From JBDKTK01 sp039680225 (GTDB lineage Bacteria > Desulfobacterota > Syntrophia > Syntrophales > UBA4778): a DNA stretch of 5,025 nt. The notes below the pieces were generated by a model. That model saw only the letters and a list, made by a program, of their open reading frames with translations. It was not told the DNA's origin and searched no databases. Where the stretch lies: positions 1 through 5,025 of the forward strand of contig JBDKTK010000274.1 in assembly GCA_039680225.1 (NCBI GenBank), read 5' to 3'. Every line of letters starts with the position of its first letter. Position 1 is the stretch's first letter. Both the position numbers and the translations under genes were made by a program. Positions 4,940-5,025 of this stretch are shown here, piece by piece.

Positions 4940-5025
4940 CGCTTTCTTTACCGCCTGGGGCCTTTCGAGCCCCTTGACTACCTGGGACCGGATCATCCGC
5001 GGCAGGATCATGTGGTGCTGCGGGC
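4919..5025 (-). CDS. Putative 3' end of a minus-strand gene, 34 visible residues, product unknown
   Basis: From the right edge the minus strand reads PQHHMILPRMIRSQVVKGLE and then RPQAVKKAAIAQER, ending at a TGA (4921-4919). Of these 34 codons 27 end in G or C, matching the coding style of the other genes, and the residues look like an ordinary basic helical C-terminus. A second minus-strand frame is also open here but has A/T-rich third positions. A plus-strand frame is open too but has no usable start. A T-tailed hairpin follows about 95 bp downstream in the right direction. The fragment is too short to name a family, and whether it is coding is itself uncertain. Confidence 0.42.
   Translation of the reverse strand, partial: PQHHMILPRMIRSQVVKGLERPQAVKKAAIAQER

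Noticed and set aside
4957..4973. GGGGC/GCCCC hairpin as a terminator.
   Set aside because: Only a 5-bp stem, no T run on either strand, and it lies inside the putative right-edge coding region.
4874..5025. Open plus-strand frame at the right end with fairly GC-rich third positions.
   Set aside because: There is no ATG, GTG or TTG near its beginning and no ribosome site. It shares codon boundaries with the better minus-strand frame, which explains its composition.

Overview
This is a GC-rich bacterial chromosomal window (GC judged by eye, with mostly G/C third codon positions in the genes). It holds three complete recognisable genes, one complete unrecognised gene, one small membrane-peptide ORF and two genes cut by the window edges. 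A CsaB-type pyruvyltransferase and an M23 peptidase point to a bacterium investing in its cell envelope. Nothing fixes the phylum. There is no insertion sequence, tRNA, rRNA or CRISPR array.

Layout: bases 1-392 (+) are the C-terminal end of an M23/LytM peptidase. It converges on a GNAT acetyltransferase of the phosphinothricin-acetyltransferase-like group at 451-948 (-). Its start is best placed at an ATG two codons inside the longest ORF. Bases 949-1104 are a leader or spacer with an 8-nt direct repeat. From 3741 down to 1105 (-) lies a compact unit: a 25-residue membrane peptide, a polysaccharide pyruvyltransferase and an FAD-dependent oxidoreductase. The last two abut exactly (stop TAA directly followed by ATG). 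Bases 3742-4052 are a structured intergenic region. An unrecognised 234-residue protein (+) runs from 4053 to 4757. Beyond it are two long inverted repeats and what looks like the 3' end of a minus-strand gene entering from the right edge.

The most interesting part is the region between csaB and the unrecognised gene. On the minus strand, upstream of the peptide/csaB/oxidoreductase unit, there is a near-ideal intrinsic terminator: a two-part stem followed by six T. A perfect 8-bp alternative hairpin uses the same left arm, so the two folds exclude each other. The genes on either side diverge, so no known coding transcript would end there. This suggests either an attenuated leader controlling the csaB unit or a short antisense or noncoding RNA.

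How the genes may work together: the pyruvyltransferase would add a pyruvyl ketal to a surface glycan. The oxidoreductase is probably co-translated with it, but its substrate is unknown. The M23 peptidase and GNAT gene are neighbours rather than clear parts of the same pathway.
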